From NCBI GenBank assembly GCA_964507245.1, contig CAZDQC010000003.1, positions 3,384 through 67,383 on the forward strand: DNA of 64,000 bases, written 5' to 3'. Positions 1-10,000 of this stretch are shown piece after piece. The stretch comes from GCA-2731375 sp964507245. GTDB lineage: Bacteria > Pseudomonadota > Alphaproteobacteria > GCA-2731375. Under the pieces are notes generated by a model. It was given only the letters and a program-made list of their open reading frames with translations. It was not told the origin of the DNA and did no database searches. Position numbers and translations under genes: made by a program. Position 1 is the first letter of the stretch. The number at the start of each line of letters is the position of its first letter.

Positions 1-299
1 TGGTCGAGTACATGTGCGGCATTTTCCCGCGACGAGCCGCAACCCCAGTTCACATCGGTAACAAAAATCCTGCCTTGTCGAAAAGGCTCCTTGTTAAAAA
101 CGAAATCCTTTTCCGAACCGTCTTCGTTGAAGCGTAGATCGTGTAGTAAAAAATCCTTGTAGGCCGGATCGGTACCCGGCCGGCGCAAAAAACGCGCCGG
201 AATTATTTGGTCAGTGTCACAATTGGCGATATCGATTGGCACGGCGATCGCAGCAAATGTCGTAAAGGGGCTGAGTTTTTCTTCCCGCGGCAGCGTCAT
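1..299 (-). CDS. leuD: 3-isopropylmalate dehydratase small subunit, N-terminal part
   Basis: Small subunit of isopropylmalate isomerase, which converts 2- to 3-isopropylmalate in leucine synthesis together with LeuC. Only the first ~99 residues are inside the window; the C-terminus runs off base 1. Visible landmarks on the minus strand are the DTDQIIPARFL motif at about residues 28-38 and the GCGSSRENAAHVL segment at about 86-98, both typical of LeuD/aconitase swivel domains. The ATG (299-297) overlaps the leuC stop by four bases (ATGA), so the two are translationally coupled. The identification is firm; only the length is unknown. Confidence 0.93.
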   Translation of the reverse strand, partial: MTLPREEKLSPFTTFAAIAVPIDIANCDTDQIIPARFLRRPGTDPAYKDFLLHDLRFNEDGSEKDFVFNKEPFRQGRIFVTDVNWGCGSSRENAAHVLD

Positions 300-1699
300 G
301 TAACTTGCTCCAATCTGCGGACATCGGTGAAATGGCCTGTGACAGCGGCCGCGGCCGCCATTGCTGGGCTGACCAAGTGGGTGCGACTGCCAAGGCCCTG
401 GCGACCTCGGAAATTGCGATTGCTGGTCGACGCCGACCGCTCGCCCGGCGCCAACATATCGCCATTCATGGCGACACACATTGAACAACCCGGTTCCCGC
501 CATTCCATGCCGGCCTCGAGGAATATCCGATCCAACCCTTCCGCCTCCGCTTGCTTCTTAACTAGGCCCGAGCCTGGCACCACTAATGTGCGAGCCGCAG
601 CGCGGCGCCCCTTGGCCACTTTCGCCGCAGCGCGCATATCCTCGATCCGGCTATTGGTGCAAGCCCCGATGAAGACTGTGTCGACTTGGATATCCGACAA
701 GGCCATTCCGGGCTTAAGCTGCATATAATCAAGGGCCGCCGTCATATCGGCCCGCACCAGAGGGTCGCTTTCATCAGACGGATCGGGGATGCATTCCGTG
801 ATCGGCAGAGCCCACTGTGGGCTGTTACCCCAGGTCACCATCGGCAAAATTTCGTCACCGTCAAGTGTAACCTCCTTGTTATATTTAGCGTTGTCGTCGG
901 AACGCAATGTTACCCAGTAGTCGATGGCGAGGTCCCAATCCTTTCCCGTGGGCGCAAAGGGACGGCCGGCGCAATATTCGATTGTCTTGTCGTCGGGCGC
1001 GACAATGCCCGAACGCGCACCGGCCTCGATCGACATATTGCAAAGTGTCATGCGCCCCTCCATGGACAATGCGTCTATGACATTACCGATAAATTCGATC
1101 GCGTAGCCTGTCCCACCGGCAGCACCGATCTTCGCGATGATCGCCAGAATAATATCCTTACCACTGACGCCGAAACCCAATTCACCGGTGAGGTTGATCC
1201 GCATCATTTTTGGTTTGCGTTGCCAAAGTGTTTGCGTTGCCATGACATGCTGGACTTCAGTAGAACCAATTCCGAAGGAAATGCAGCCAAGCGCACCATG
1301 GGTGGATGTGTGGGAATCGCCGCACACAAGCGTCAAACCCGGTAGCGTGATGCCCTGTTCAGGTCCTACCACGTGGACGATGCCGTGGCGATCGTCGGTC
1401 ATCGGATAATGAGTGAAACCTAATTCGTCTGCTGCCGCCGCCAATCCTTCAACAGCCTCTCGCATTTCCCCCTCTGGAATTTGGTCAACGGTTTTTGCTG
1501 TGGTCGGCACGCTATGGTCGGGAACACCGAACAACTTACTTGGCTCCTTTAGCCTCAATCCTTTCTCTTTTAATGCGTGAAAAGCCCGGAAATGCAAATC
1601 GTGGGTCAAGTGGCGGTCTATGTAGAGTAAAACGTTACCATCGTCTCGTTCGACGATGACATGCTGGTCCCAGATTTTTTCGAAAACAGTCTTAGCCAT
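296..1699 (-). CDS. leuC: 3-isopropylmalate dehydratase large subunit
   Basis: Catalytic 4Fe-4S subunit of isopropylmalate isomerase (leucine pathway, cytoplasm), 467 aa. Cluster cysteines are visible as Cys347 in GACTNSR and Cys405/Cys408 in PGCSMC, the spacing expected of LeuC. CGDSHTSTHGA and VSPAMAAAAAVTGH are also present. I chose the second of two adjacent ATGs (1699), which gives the canonical start MAKTVFEKIW; the reading frame stays open upstream to 1747, but the extra residues match nothing in the family. A weak purine-rich site (AGAG) lies just upstream. It is followed by leuD with a 4-base overlap. No leader peptide or attenuator was recognised in the upstream 500 bases. Confidence 0.96.
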   Translation of the reverse strand: MAKTVFEKIWDQHVIVERDDGNVLLYIDRHLTHDLHFRAFHALKEKGLRLKEPSKLFGVPDHSVPTTAKTVDQIPEGEMREAVEGLAAAADELGFTHYPMTDDRHGIVHVVGPEQGITLPGLTLVCGDSHTSTHGALGCISFGIGSTEVQHVMATQTLWQRKPKMMRINLTGELGFGVSGKDIILAIIAKIGAAGGTGYAIEFIGNVIDALSMEGRMTLCNMSIEAGARSGIVAPDDKTIEYCAGRPFAPTGKDWDLAIDYWVTLRSDDNAKYNKEVTLDGDEILPMVTWGNSPQWALPITECIPDPSDESDPLVRADMTAALDYMQLKPGMALSDIQVDTVFIGACTNSRIEDMRAAAKVAKGRRAAARTLVVPGSGLVKKQAEAEGLDRIFLEAGMEWREPGCSMCVAMNGDMLAPGERSASTSNRNFRGRQGLGSRTHLVSPAMAAAAAVTGHFTDVRRLEQVT

Positions 1700-1747
1700 C
1701 ATTTTCTCTCTATTCGATTTGCTGGCATATCTACATCTCGATTGCAT

Positions 1748-2232
1748 ACTGCACCCTGCGGCGTAACAAAGATTCTAGATCCGCACAGGATCCAGTCAAC
1801 CGAGTCAGTATCGCATGCCGCACTTAGCCACCAACGCATCATGAACACCATGCTTCGCAAGCAGTGTCCCGTATCGGCTGGTATGATAATTTTGGCAATT
1901 TAGTGGCAAAATAATCCCTTAGACCCAAGGGCATTTAGCCCAAAAATTGTTGCAAAATATTTAAGGTCATTGCCAGAGCAAAAATTGCCCTGAAGCTGAT
2001 ATAGGTTACGAACGTGCCAGTAACTACCATTCGAAACCTCACTGATTAGAAATAGAACAAACACTCACTAATTCTAGTAAGCCATGTTGAACAACTAGAT
2101 CGTATATTTTGGGGTTGAATCAAGTTCCTTGGCCCGATGTTGTGAACAGAGCCTTTGCGCTAAAGGATGCCAATAACTCCCTTTTATCCTTCGTCACATC
2201 CGGGTCTGTTGCGAAACTAGAGCCAGGTAGGA
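1748..2232. other. intergenic region upstream of leuC
   Basis: About 480 bases between leuC and the SDR gene, A+T-rich compared with its flanks. The only structure seen is a short hairpin-like GGGC-ATTTA-GCCC at 1929-1941. No credible ORF, tRNA or leucine-rich leader peptide was recognised. The leuCD promoter presumably lies here, but no convincing -35/-10 pair stands out. Confidence 0.4.
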
Positions 2233-3051
2233 TTACAAGCCCAGACCGCCATCGGCGTGAATGGTTTGTCCGGTGATATAACTAGCGGCAGGGGACAATA
2301 AAAATTCGATTAGCGCTGCGACCTCGTCTGGCTGACCTAGTCTCCCTAGGGGAATACGCGCGGTGGCTCGGTCCAGGTTTGCACGTGCGAGGGCAGCATG
2401 AGTGCCGGCGTCTTTTTGAATATAGCCAGGTGCGACGCAATTCACGGTAATACCATAGGGCGCGAGGTCAACCGCCAAGGCATGCGCCAAAGCTTCCAAG
2501 GATGCTTTTGCTGCGGCGCTTGCGGGCATCGATACTCCGTCAAGTTGAAAACGATGGGCCACAAAAGATGACACTGCCACCACCCGGCCGGCTGGCGCCG
2601 CCCGTAGCAGAGGCACTGCAGCTTGGCAAAGACGGTGAAAGGCACCCGGCATGGAAGCATGACTATGCGTCAACGTAGCGTTATCCAACTCCGATAGCGG
2701 CGTTTTGTCCGCGAAACCAGCATTGGCGATCAGGCCGTCCAACTCTCCCACAGACAAGATCGCGGCCATCATCTCCTTAGCGACTTCAGTTTCGGCAAGA
2801 TCGCCTAACAGTACATGAGCTTCGCCGCCTTTGGCCCGAACGTCGGCGGCGACCTGCAACAGGCCGTCCTTGTTGATACGGGTGTGCATGAACAAGTTTG
2901 TTTCTGGTGCCGCCAAGCGCCGGCACAGCGCAGCTCCAATGCCGCTGGCAGCGCCGGTTATCAGAAATCGGCGCTTTTCTTTTTCTGGCAGGGTTTTCAA
3001 CGCATATTTCTCCTCGAGCAATATCCAATGGTCGTCGGCGACTATTGTCAC
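2233..3051 (-). CDS. SDR-family protein lacking the catalytic Tyr
   Basis: Short-chain dehydrogenase/reductase fold, 272 aa, substrate unknown. The cofactor motif TGAASGIG is at residues 32-39, the structural NAG at 110-112 and a Ser pair (active-site position) at 161-162. In the YxxxK active site the Lys is Lys182 but the residue four before it is Ser178 (PASAAAK), so the catalytic Tyr is missing; I re-read the codons at 2481-2540 to confirm. The C-terminal half has the usual PGYI and ITGQTIHADGG segments. An extended ~28-residue N-terminus precedes the first beta strand with no alternative ATG. It may be a non-catalytic or altered-mechanism SDR. The start overlaps a short upstream ORF by four bases. 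Confidence 0.8.
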   Translation of the reverse strand: MTIVADDHWILLEEKYALKTLPEKEKRRFLITGAASGIGAALCRRLAAPETNLFMHTRINKDGLLQVAADVRAKGGEAHVLLGDLAETEVAKEMMAAILSVGELDGLIANAGFADKTPLSELDNATLTHSHASMPGAFHRLCQAAVPLLRAAPAGRVVAVSSFVAHRFQLDGVSMPASAAAKASLEALAHALAVDLAPYGITVNCVAPGYIQKDAGTHAALARANLDRATARIPLGRLGQPDEVAALIEFLLSPAASYITGQTIHADGGLGL

Positions 3052-3368
3052 TGGTTGGCCATATTTTTTAATGTAGCATTACTCGACTGAGGCTGAAGCT
3101 CCATATCTCGGTCATCTGCCGAAATATCTAGGGTGGATTTTCGGTAAAAGAGCCAAAATCCATTACGGTCATACAGAAATGAACCGGGCCGAAATTTAAG
3201 ATCGAAGTGCCGTGTCCGGCTCAGGGCTAACTCGGTGGCTATGAAGACGCTGAGCCGCAATGGTGTACGGTTTTGTAGTACAAGACAAAGCGCGCTATAG
3301 AAAGGTGGGCAGATTTGGACCACGGCCGGTGGTTCATCGTTCGCATCGGGTGCTGGAAAATTTGCCAA
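3048..3368 (-). CDS. hypothetical 106-aa protein, doubtful
   Basis: Open frame of 106 codons upstream of the SDR gene, whose ATG overlaps this stop by four bases (ATGA). That coupling is the main argument that it is real. No family, signal peptide or membrane helix was recognised; the product is rich in Pro, Arg and Leu, with a Phe/Tyr-rich stretch near residues 60-75. It occupies the region between divergently transcribed genes that would otherwise carry the murU promoter, so it could equally be a chance ORF. If it is not real, the 380-base gap holds nothing else I can identify. Confidence 0.25.
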   Translation of the reverse strand: MANFPAPDANDEPPAVVQICPPFYSALCLVLQNRTPLRLSVFIATELALSRTRHFDLKFRPGSFLYDRNGFWLFYRKSTLDISADDRDMELQPQSSNATLKNMANQ

Positions 3369-3433
3369 ATCCCCGCTTGTTCCTCCCGCCTATAGACCGC
3401 ACAATTCGAAACTGATTCCCGATTTATGTTGGG

Positions 3434-4153
3434 TTGCGATTAGTGGAGACACCTAAAACCGCGATGATCCTAGCCGCTGGCTTGGGCCAGCGTATGGGCG
3501 CATTGACTGAAGCAAAACCAAAACCCCTGTTGCCGGTGGGCGGCCGCCCAGTCATTGACTGGGTGCTGGACCGACTGTGCGAGGCCGGTGTGGAGCGGGC
3601 TGTGGTGAACCTGCACCACGAGGCGGATTTGCTGCGACGGCACCTGCAGGACCAGTCAAGTCTTCAAATCCAGTTTTCGGACGAAACAGATTACTTGCTG
3701 GATACTGGGGGTGGTGTTGCCAAGGCGTTGCCTATGCTCGGCGAAGCGCCCTTCTTCGTGGTAAATGGAGATGTGCTGTGGTTCGATTATTTGCGCAGTA
3801 GCCTGAGAGCTCTGGCGACGCGCTTTCTCACAAAAACCATGGATGCTCTATTGTTGCTCCAACCAACCGTCGGCGCTGTGAGTTATCAGGGGGTTGGAGA
3901 CTACACGATGCTGAATGATGGGCAACTGCAGCGCCGGTTAGAGCGGGAAGTTGCACCCTTTATCCATTCCGGGATACAGATACTCAAGCCGGGCTTATTC
4001 AAAGATTGCCCTGAAGAGCCGTTTTCATTGAATTTTATCTATGATCGGGCAGCGCAACAGAAACGCTTGTTTGGTTTGCGTCATGAAGGGCAATGGATAG
4101 AATTGAACCGCCCTGAGGGTCTGGCGGCGGCAGAACAAGCCTTGCTGGGATAG
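3434..4153 (+). CDS. murU: nucleotidyltransferase, probable MurNAc-1-P uridylyltransferase
   Basis: Sugar-1-phosphate nucleotidyltransferase, 239 aa, most likely MurU, which turns MurNAc-1-phosphate and UTP into UDP-MurNAc in cell-wall recycling. The N-terminal signature LAAGLGQRM (13-21) is followed by KPKPLLPV (28-35), and the metal-binding Asp is in NGDVLW near residue 109. Length suits MurU. The start is ambiguous: TTG at 3434 (used here) or GTG at 3443; no strong Shine-Dalgarno decides. In related bacteria tsaE and amgK commonly precede it; here neither is present and murU is the first gene of murU-addB-addA. The link to recycling is supported by an AmpG-like permease gene at 44977 in the same window. 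Confidence 0.82.
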   Translation: MRLVETPKTAMILAAGLGQRMGALTEAKPKPLLPVGGRPVIDWVLDRLCEAGVERAVVNLHHEADLLRRHLQDQSSLQIQFSDETDYLLDTGGGVAKALPMLGEAPFFVVNGDVLWFDYLRSSLRALATRFLTKTMDALLLLQPTVGAVSYQGVGDYTMLNDGQLQRRLEREVAPFIHSGIQILKPGLFKDCPEEPFSLNFIYDRAAQQKRLFGLRHEGQWIELNRPEGLAAAEQALLG

Positions 4154-4157
4154 GTGC

Positions 4158-7085
4158 ATGGTTGCTAGACCCAACGTCTATACCATTTCTCCTAGTGAAA
4201 ATTTCTCCGACTGCTTGGTGATGGGATTGTTGCGCCACTACGGGGATGATCCCTTAACGCTAAGCCGGCTGACGTTGCTATTGCCCAACCGGCGCGGAAT
4301 CCGTGCTGTGCGCGACGGTTTTTTGCGTCAGACTGGTGGCAAAGCGTTGTTGCTGCCTCGTATGCAGGCCATCGGCGATGTCGATGAAGATGAATGGCTA
4401 ATGGATCCCTCACATGGTGGCGATCAGCTGACCCTGCCGCCTGCTATCACGGAATTGCGCCGGCAGCTGTTATTGTTGCATTTGATTGCACGAAATAGAG
4501 GCATTGAACCTGCCCTGGCCGCACCCTTGGCACGTGAATTGGCAGATTTTCTTGACCAGCTGCAAACTCAGGAAGTTCCTCTGTCAGCCCTGGAGAATTT
4601 GGTGCCGGACGATTTGGCCGCTCATTGGCAGGAGACCTTGGCGTTCCTCAATATTCTTGCCGAGCCGTGGGGTGAACTATTGCGGGCAGAAGGTTGCATT
4701 GATCCGAGCGAGCGGCGCAATGCCTTGTTGCGGGCCCAAGCGGACCGTTGGCGCGAGTTTCCTCCCAACGACCCTGTGGTCGTCGCTGGATCCACAGGCT
4801 CTATCCCTGCCACGGCCGAATTGATCGCCGTAGTCGCCCATCTGCCGAATGGCGCTGTGATCCTGCCAGGCTTGGATATGCATTCTGACGATGAAACTTG
4901 GATGGCGGTCGATCATAGCCATGGGCAGTTTGGTCTGTCCGAATTATTGCGGCGGATCGGAGTGAGTCGTTGGCAAGTGTCCAGTTGGCATGGTCCTACT
5001 GTTGAAACTCCTCGGCAGATCCTGATACGGGAGGCAATGCGGCCAACGGAATCTACGGAACAGTGGCGTGAACTACAGGCGCTGTCCGCCGAGGCGACAA
5101 ATGGTCTGACACGGATTGACTGCTCCGATCTTATTGAGGAAGCGGGTGTCATCGCCCTGCACATGCGCCAAGTTCTTGAGATACCTAAACGCACTGCCGC
5201 TCTGATTACGCCAGATCGCGGTCTGGCCCGTCGTGTCGCGGCGGAATTGCAACGATGGAGCATTTTAATCGACGATTCCGCCGGACAACCCTTGGCGGCA
5301 ACGCCACCGGGTTCTTTTTTGCGTCTTACGGCTGAGATGTTCGCTAGCGATTTGGATCCGGTTGACCTTTTGGCGGCACTAAAACACCCTCTTGCCTTGG
5401 GCCAGTGGGCCCCAGGCGTCTTGCGTGCCGCTGTCCGTGACCTTGATCGAATTGCTCTGCGGGGTCCACGACCGGCAGCTGGGTTTCAAGGCTTGTCTGC
5501 CGCCCTCGTAGCGGCCCGCGAAACGTCCGATCGTGCCCAGAATCTGTTGAGAAAATTGTCAGAGCATGGTGATGAAATTCTTTCACTCTGCCGTAGTGAT
5601 CAGGTGGACCTGGCCGAGGTGCTAACCGGCCACATACGATTTGTGGAATGGCTGGCGACGGATGAGGACGGCCAATGTCAACTTTGGCTGGGCGACGCTG
5701 GCGAGGCCGCCATGGAGTTTGTCTCTAACCTACTGCAGGCTGCGGTAGGTTTGCCAAAAATCGCCGGAGACGGCTATGCCCCCCTTTTGAACAGTTTGAT
5801 GAAAGGACAGGCCGTCCGCCCGTCTTATGGTCTGCACCCACGGTTGCATATCTGGGGGCCATTAGAAGCACGTCTGCAATCGGCAGACCAGGTATATCTA
5901 GGCGGCTTGAACGAAGGAAGCTGGCCTGCTGCAGCGGAGGCGGATGCCTGGTTGAGCCGGCCCATGGCTTTGGAACTGGGCCTACCCGCTCCGGAAAGGC
6001 GTATTGGATTGGCAGCGCATGATTTTGTCCAGGCTGCTAGTAGTGGTGAGGTGATCCTCACTCGCGCTGACAAGGTTGATGGCACCCCAACCGTGCCGTC
6101 CCGCTGGCTGCTACGCTTGGACCAAGTGTTAAAGGCCGTAGACCAGAAATTGGATTGTGAAATGCCTGACATTTGGCGTGATTGGCTTAGCCAATTAGAT
6201 GCTGCTGGACCGCCACAGCCTATCCAGGCGCCCGCATGCAAACCACCGGTGGCCGCTCGTCCCCGGCGTCTGTCGGTGACCCAGGTAGAGACCTGGATCC
6301 GTGATCCCTATGCCGTTTACGCCCGCCATATTCTGAATCTTCGACCCCTAGATCCGATCGCGGCCGACCCCGGATTGGCGGATTATGGTAATGCGGTGCA
6401 TAAAGCTCTAGAACGGTTTACCCAACAATTCCCCGACGAAATTCCACATGATGCCGAAACCATATTGCTCGACCTGGGCAGGGCCGCCTTTGGCGAAATG
6501 TTGGAACGTCCCGGTGTGCGGGCGTTCTGGTGGCCGCGGTTTCAGCGAATAGTTACATGGTTTTTAGCGGAAGAACGCGGCAGGCGACCCGAAATTCGAC
6601 CCTTAGTTGCTGAAGCAGAGGGGAGTTTGACCTTGGACGGCCCTGCCGGTTCCTTTGAATTGCGGGGAGTTGCTGATCGGGTTGACCGGCTGGCTGACGG
6701 CAGCCTTTGCATCATTGATTACAAGACCGGCGTTTTACCCACGGAAGCAGAAATGCTGCGCGGCGAGGCGCCGCAACTACCTTTGGAAGCAGCCATAGCT
6801 CTAGCGGGCGGATTTTCTGGATTGCCTGCTGGCGAGGTCTCTCGTCTTAGTTATTGGAGGGTTTCCGGCGGGCGGGAGCCAGGCCAGATCAAAGATATTA
6901 AGAAGCCCGGCAGTGATCTGGCGCGGCAAGCACAAGAGAGCCTAACCGAACTGATTGCGAAGTTCGACGATCCCGCCACGGCCTATCTGGCCCAGCCCCG
7001 CCCGGCTATCGCGCCTCGATTTTCTGACTATGACCACCTGGCCCGGATTAAGGAATGGTCGGCCGGCGGGCCGGGGGATTTCTAA
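4158..7085 (+). CDS. addB: double-strand break repair protein AddB
   Basis: Subunit of the AddAB helicase-nuclease that resects DNA double-strand breaks for RecA, 975 aa, alphaproteobacterial type. The N-terminal half carries inactivated helicase-like segments (LLPNRRGIRAVRDGF near residues 40-55). The C-terminus carries a RecB-type PD-(D/E)XK nuclease: a GNAVHKALERF helix near 750 and the catalytic IIDYKTG near 851-857. It starts four bases after murU and ends three bases before addA, so it belongs to one operon. No Fe-S cysteine quartet was traced with confidence. Confidence 0.94.
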   Translation: MVARPNVYTISPSENFSDCLVMGLLRHYGDDPLTLSRLTLLLPNRRGIRAVRDGFLRQTGGKALLLPRMQAIGDVDEDEWLMDPSHGGDQLTLPPAITELRRQLLLLHLIARNRGIEPALAAPLARELADFLDQLQTQEVPLSALENLVPDDLAAHWQETLAFLNILAEPWGELLRAEGCIDPSERRNALLRAQADRWREFPPNDPVVVAGSTGSIPATAELIAVVAHLPNGAVILPGLDMHSDDETWMAVDHSHGQFGLSELLRRIGVSRWQVSSWHGPTVETPRQILIREAMRPTESTEQWRELQALSAEATNGLTRIDCSDLIEEAGVIALHMRQVLEIPKRTAALITPDRGLARRVAAELQRWSILIDDSAGQPLAATPPGSFLRLTAEMFASDLDPVDLLAALKHPLALGQWAPGVLRAAVRDLDRIALRGPRPAAGFQGLSAALVAARETSDRAQNLLRKLSEHGDEILSLCRSDQVDLAEVLTGHIRFVEWLATDEDGQCQLWLGDAGEAAMEFVSNLLQAAVGLPKIAGDGYAPLLNSLMKGQAVRPSYGLHPRLHIWGPLEARLQSADQVYLGGLNEGSWPAAAEADAWLSRPMALELGLPAPERRIGLAAHDFVQAASSGEVILTRADKVDGTPTVPSRWLLRLDQVLKAVDQKLDCEMPDIWRDWLSQLDAAGPPQPIQAPACKPPVAARPRRLSVTQVETWIRDPYAVYARHILNLRPLDPIAADPGLADYGNAVHKALERFTQQFPDEIPHDAETILLDLGRAAFGEMLERPGVRAFWWPRFQRIVTWFLAEERGRRPEIRPLVAEAEGSLTLDGPAGSFELRGVADRVDRLADGSLCIIDYKTGVLPTEAEMLRGEAPQLPLEAAIALAGGFSGLPAGEVSRLSYWRVSGGREPGQIKDIKKPGSDLARQAQESLTELIAKFDDPATAYLAQPRPAIAPRFSDYDHLARIKEWSAGGPGDF

Positions 7086-7088
7086 ATC

Positions 7089-10000
7089 ATGCGAGCGACG
7101 GATCACCAACGATTGGCTGCGGACCCTGGCCTTTCAGCCTGGGTCACGGCGTCTGCCGGAACGGGAAAAACCCATGTCCTTACCGACCGAGTCTTGCGGT
7201 TATTGTTGACTGATTGTCCGCCCGAACGGATCCTCTGCCTGACCTTTACCAAGGCGGCGGCGGCGGAAATGGCCAACCGTCTGCACGGCCGGCTGGGTGC
7301 CTGGGCGGCAGCCAGCGAGGAGGATTTGCGGCGAGACCTAATTGATTTGACCGGCCAGACCTTCGATGGCCAAACTATAAAACTCGCCCCCCGTCTGTTT
7401 GCCCGTGTCCTGGACACGCCTGGTGGTTTTAAGGTTCAGACCATCCACTCCTTTTGCGAGGCTCTGCTACGCAGGTTTCCGCTGGAAGCTGAACTGGCTC
7501 CACACTTTCAGGTGATGGATGAACGCCAGGCGGAGGATGTACTAGACCAAGCCTTGCAGGAGGTGCTGCAAGATGATGCCCAGAGGCCGAAACCTTTGGC
7601 CGCGGCCCTGATGGCGTTGGTGGATGAGGAAACGATTGGCAAACTGATGTCAGGTTTATCCACGGATCGGGCGCGTCTGCAAAGGCTGTTGGACGGAGCC
7701 GAAGGCATGGCCGGGTTGCTGAAAAAGGTGCGACGAACGCTTAGTCTAGCGCCGGATGAAGACGAATCCAGTTTGTTGCAGACGGCCTCGATGGAGGACC
7801 AGTTCAAAGGACCAGAACTACATCAAGTTGCCAGCGCAATGTTGCAAGGGGGAAAAACCGAACGGCGTCACGGCAAGGCCATCATGGGTTGGCTGGCGGT
7901 GCCAAAAGATAGAATGAATTATTTTGATTCCTATCTTGCTGCATTTTTCACCGAGCAAGGGAAAGGAAAACCCTACGCTAAACCTCTGACAAAAAAGACC
8001 ATGGTGGCCGTACCGCATGGCCTCGATACGATCAAGGACGAAGTGGAGCGACTTGAGGCCCTACGCCATCGGCGCAATGGCGCCCGCGTCGCCGCCGCAA
8101 CGGAAATGCTGCTGACACTTGGCGCTCAATTGATCACGCGTTATGAAGCGGCAAAGCGGCGTCAGGCCCTGCTTGATTATGACGACTTGGTGTTGAAAAC
8201 CGGGGCATTGCTGTCCGGGAAAACAAGTACCAATTGGGTGCGTTATAAGCTCGACGGAGGATTGGATCATATCCTGATTGATGAAGCCCAGGACACCAAT
8301 CCGGAACAATGGCAGGTCATCCGCGCTCTGGCCGACGAATTTTTCTCTAATGAAGAAGCCCTTAAAGATACCGACGGTTGCACTCAGGTTAAAGGACGGA
8401 CATTGTTCGCCGTCGGTGACATAAAACAATCCATCTACAGCTTTCAGGGATCTGATCCAGCGGCTTTTCGGGAGATGAGCCATCATTTCGGTGCCAAGGT
8501 CAGCGCCGCAAATCGGCGCTGGCAGCCGGTCGAGCTGGCCCTATCTTTCCGTTCTACCCCTGCCGTCCTAGCCGCTATCGATGCTATATTCGCTGATCCC
8601 ACTGCTCGCGATGGGTTGGACTTCGACTACGATAACGGCATCCGGCACATTCCCAACCGCGCCTCTGACGGCGGATTGGTTGAAATTTGGCCCACGGTTG
8701 TGCCAAAAGCAGCTCCCTCTGAGGACGCTTGGACACCACCCGTCAAGCAATTTTATCAGGAAACCCCGGTGGCCCGGCTAGCCAGCCGCATCGCCGACCA
8801 GATTGCAGATTGGTTGGAAACCGGTGAAATACTTGCCTCCAAGGGTCGGTCCATAGGCGCCGGCGATATTCTTATCCTGGTGCAGCGTCGGGCCACATTT
8901 GTTGAAGCCATGGTGCGCGCACTGAAGCGCAGGGGCATTCCCGTAGCTGGTGTTGACCGCATGGTGCTGACCGAACAATTGGCTGTTATGGATTTGGTGG
9001 CCCTGGGCGAATTTTTTTTGCTGCCTGAAAACGACTTAAACTTGGCCACGGTGCTGAAAGGACCCTTGATTGGATGGGATGAAGACCAGTTATTTGAATT
9101 AGCACATGGGCGAACCGGCAGCCTTTGGACGGCGTTGCGTTCGCGACCTGACAGCGAAGCTTACGGCACACTCTCGGCTTTGTTGGCCAGGGCGGATTTC
9201 GCCCCCCCGTTTGAGCTTTACGCCGAGCTATTGGGCGCCGGCGGGGGTCGTCGGAGGATTTTAGCTCGGCTGGGTCCCGATGCCAATGATCCCATCAATG
9301 AATTTCTTGATTTGGCACTGGCCTACGAGCGGGACCATGCGCCAAGTTTGCAAGGATTTCTGGATTGGCTGGGACGTGGCGAGACCGAGGTGAAGCGGGA
9401 TCTGGACCAAGGCCGAAACGAGGTGCGGGTTATGACAGTACATGGCGCAAAGGGATTGGAGGCGCCTATTGTGTTTCTGGCGGATACAGTGCGAGTCCCC
9501 GAAATGACGGCGGCCCTTGTGTGGCCTGACGGGGCCATCGATGAACCTGTACCTTTATGGGCCCCAATCCGCGCTATGGAGGAAGAAGTCATGACCCAGG
9601 CCCGGCAACGGGCCGCATTGGACCGGGACCGCGAATATCGCCGTCTGTTTTACGTTGCCCTGACCCGAGCGGCTGATCGATTGTATATCTGTGGCTCTGA
9701 AGGCAAAACCGGGCGCAGGGCCCATTGCTGGTACAACATGGCTTGGCGGGCCTTGGACACAATGCCAGAAATTGAACGGCCACATGACTTGGCGGGCGGC
9801 CTACGTTTGAAAAATACGCAAGTCTCCACGCCCGCATTCGCACCGGCTGCTCGATTGGCTATTAATCCGCCGATGCCCTCCTGGACAGGCCAGCCGGCCC
9901 CCGGGGAGCCCGTTCCGCTACGACCATTGGCCCCATCCCGGTCAGAAGAGCAGTTGCCACCGGTTGCCAGCCCCCTGGCCGGTGACGGACAGGCCCGATT

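Noticed and set aside
207..1409. Several plus-strand frames opposite leuC and leuD
   Set aside because: They are antisense to two well-supported genes with conserved catalytic residues.
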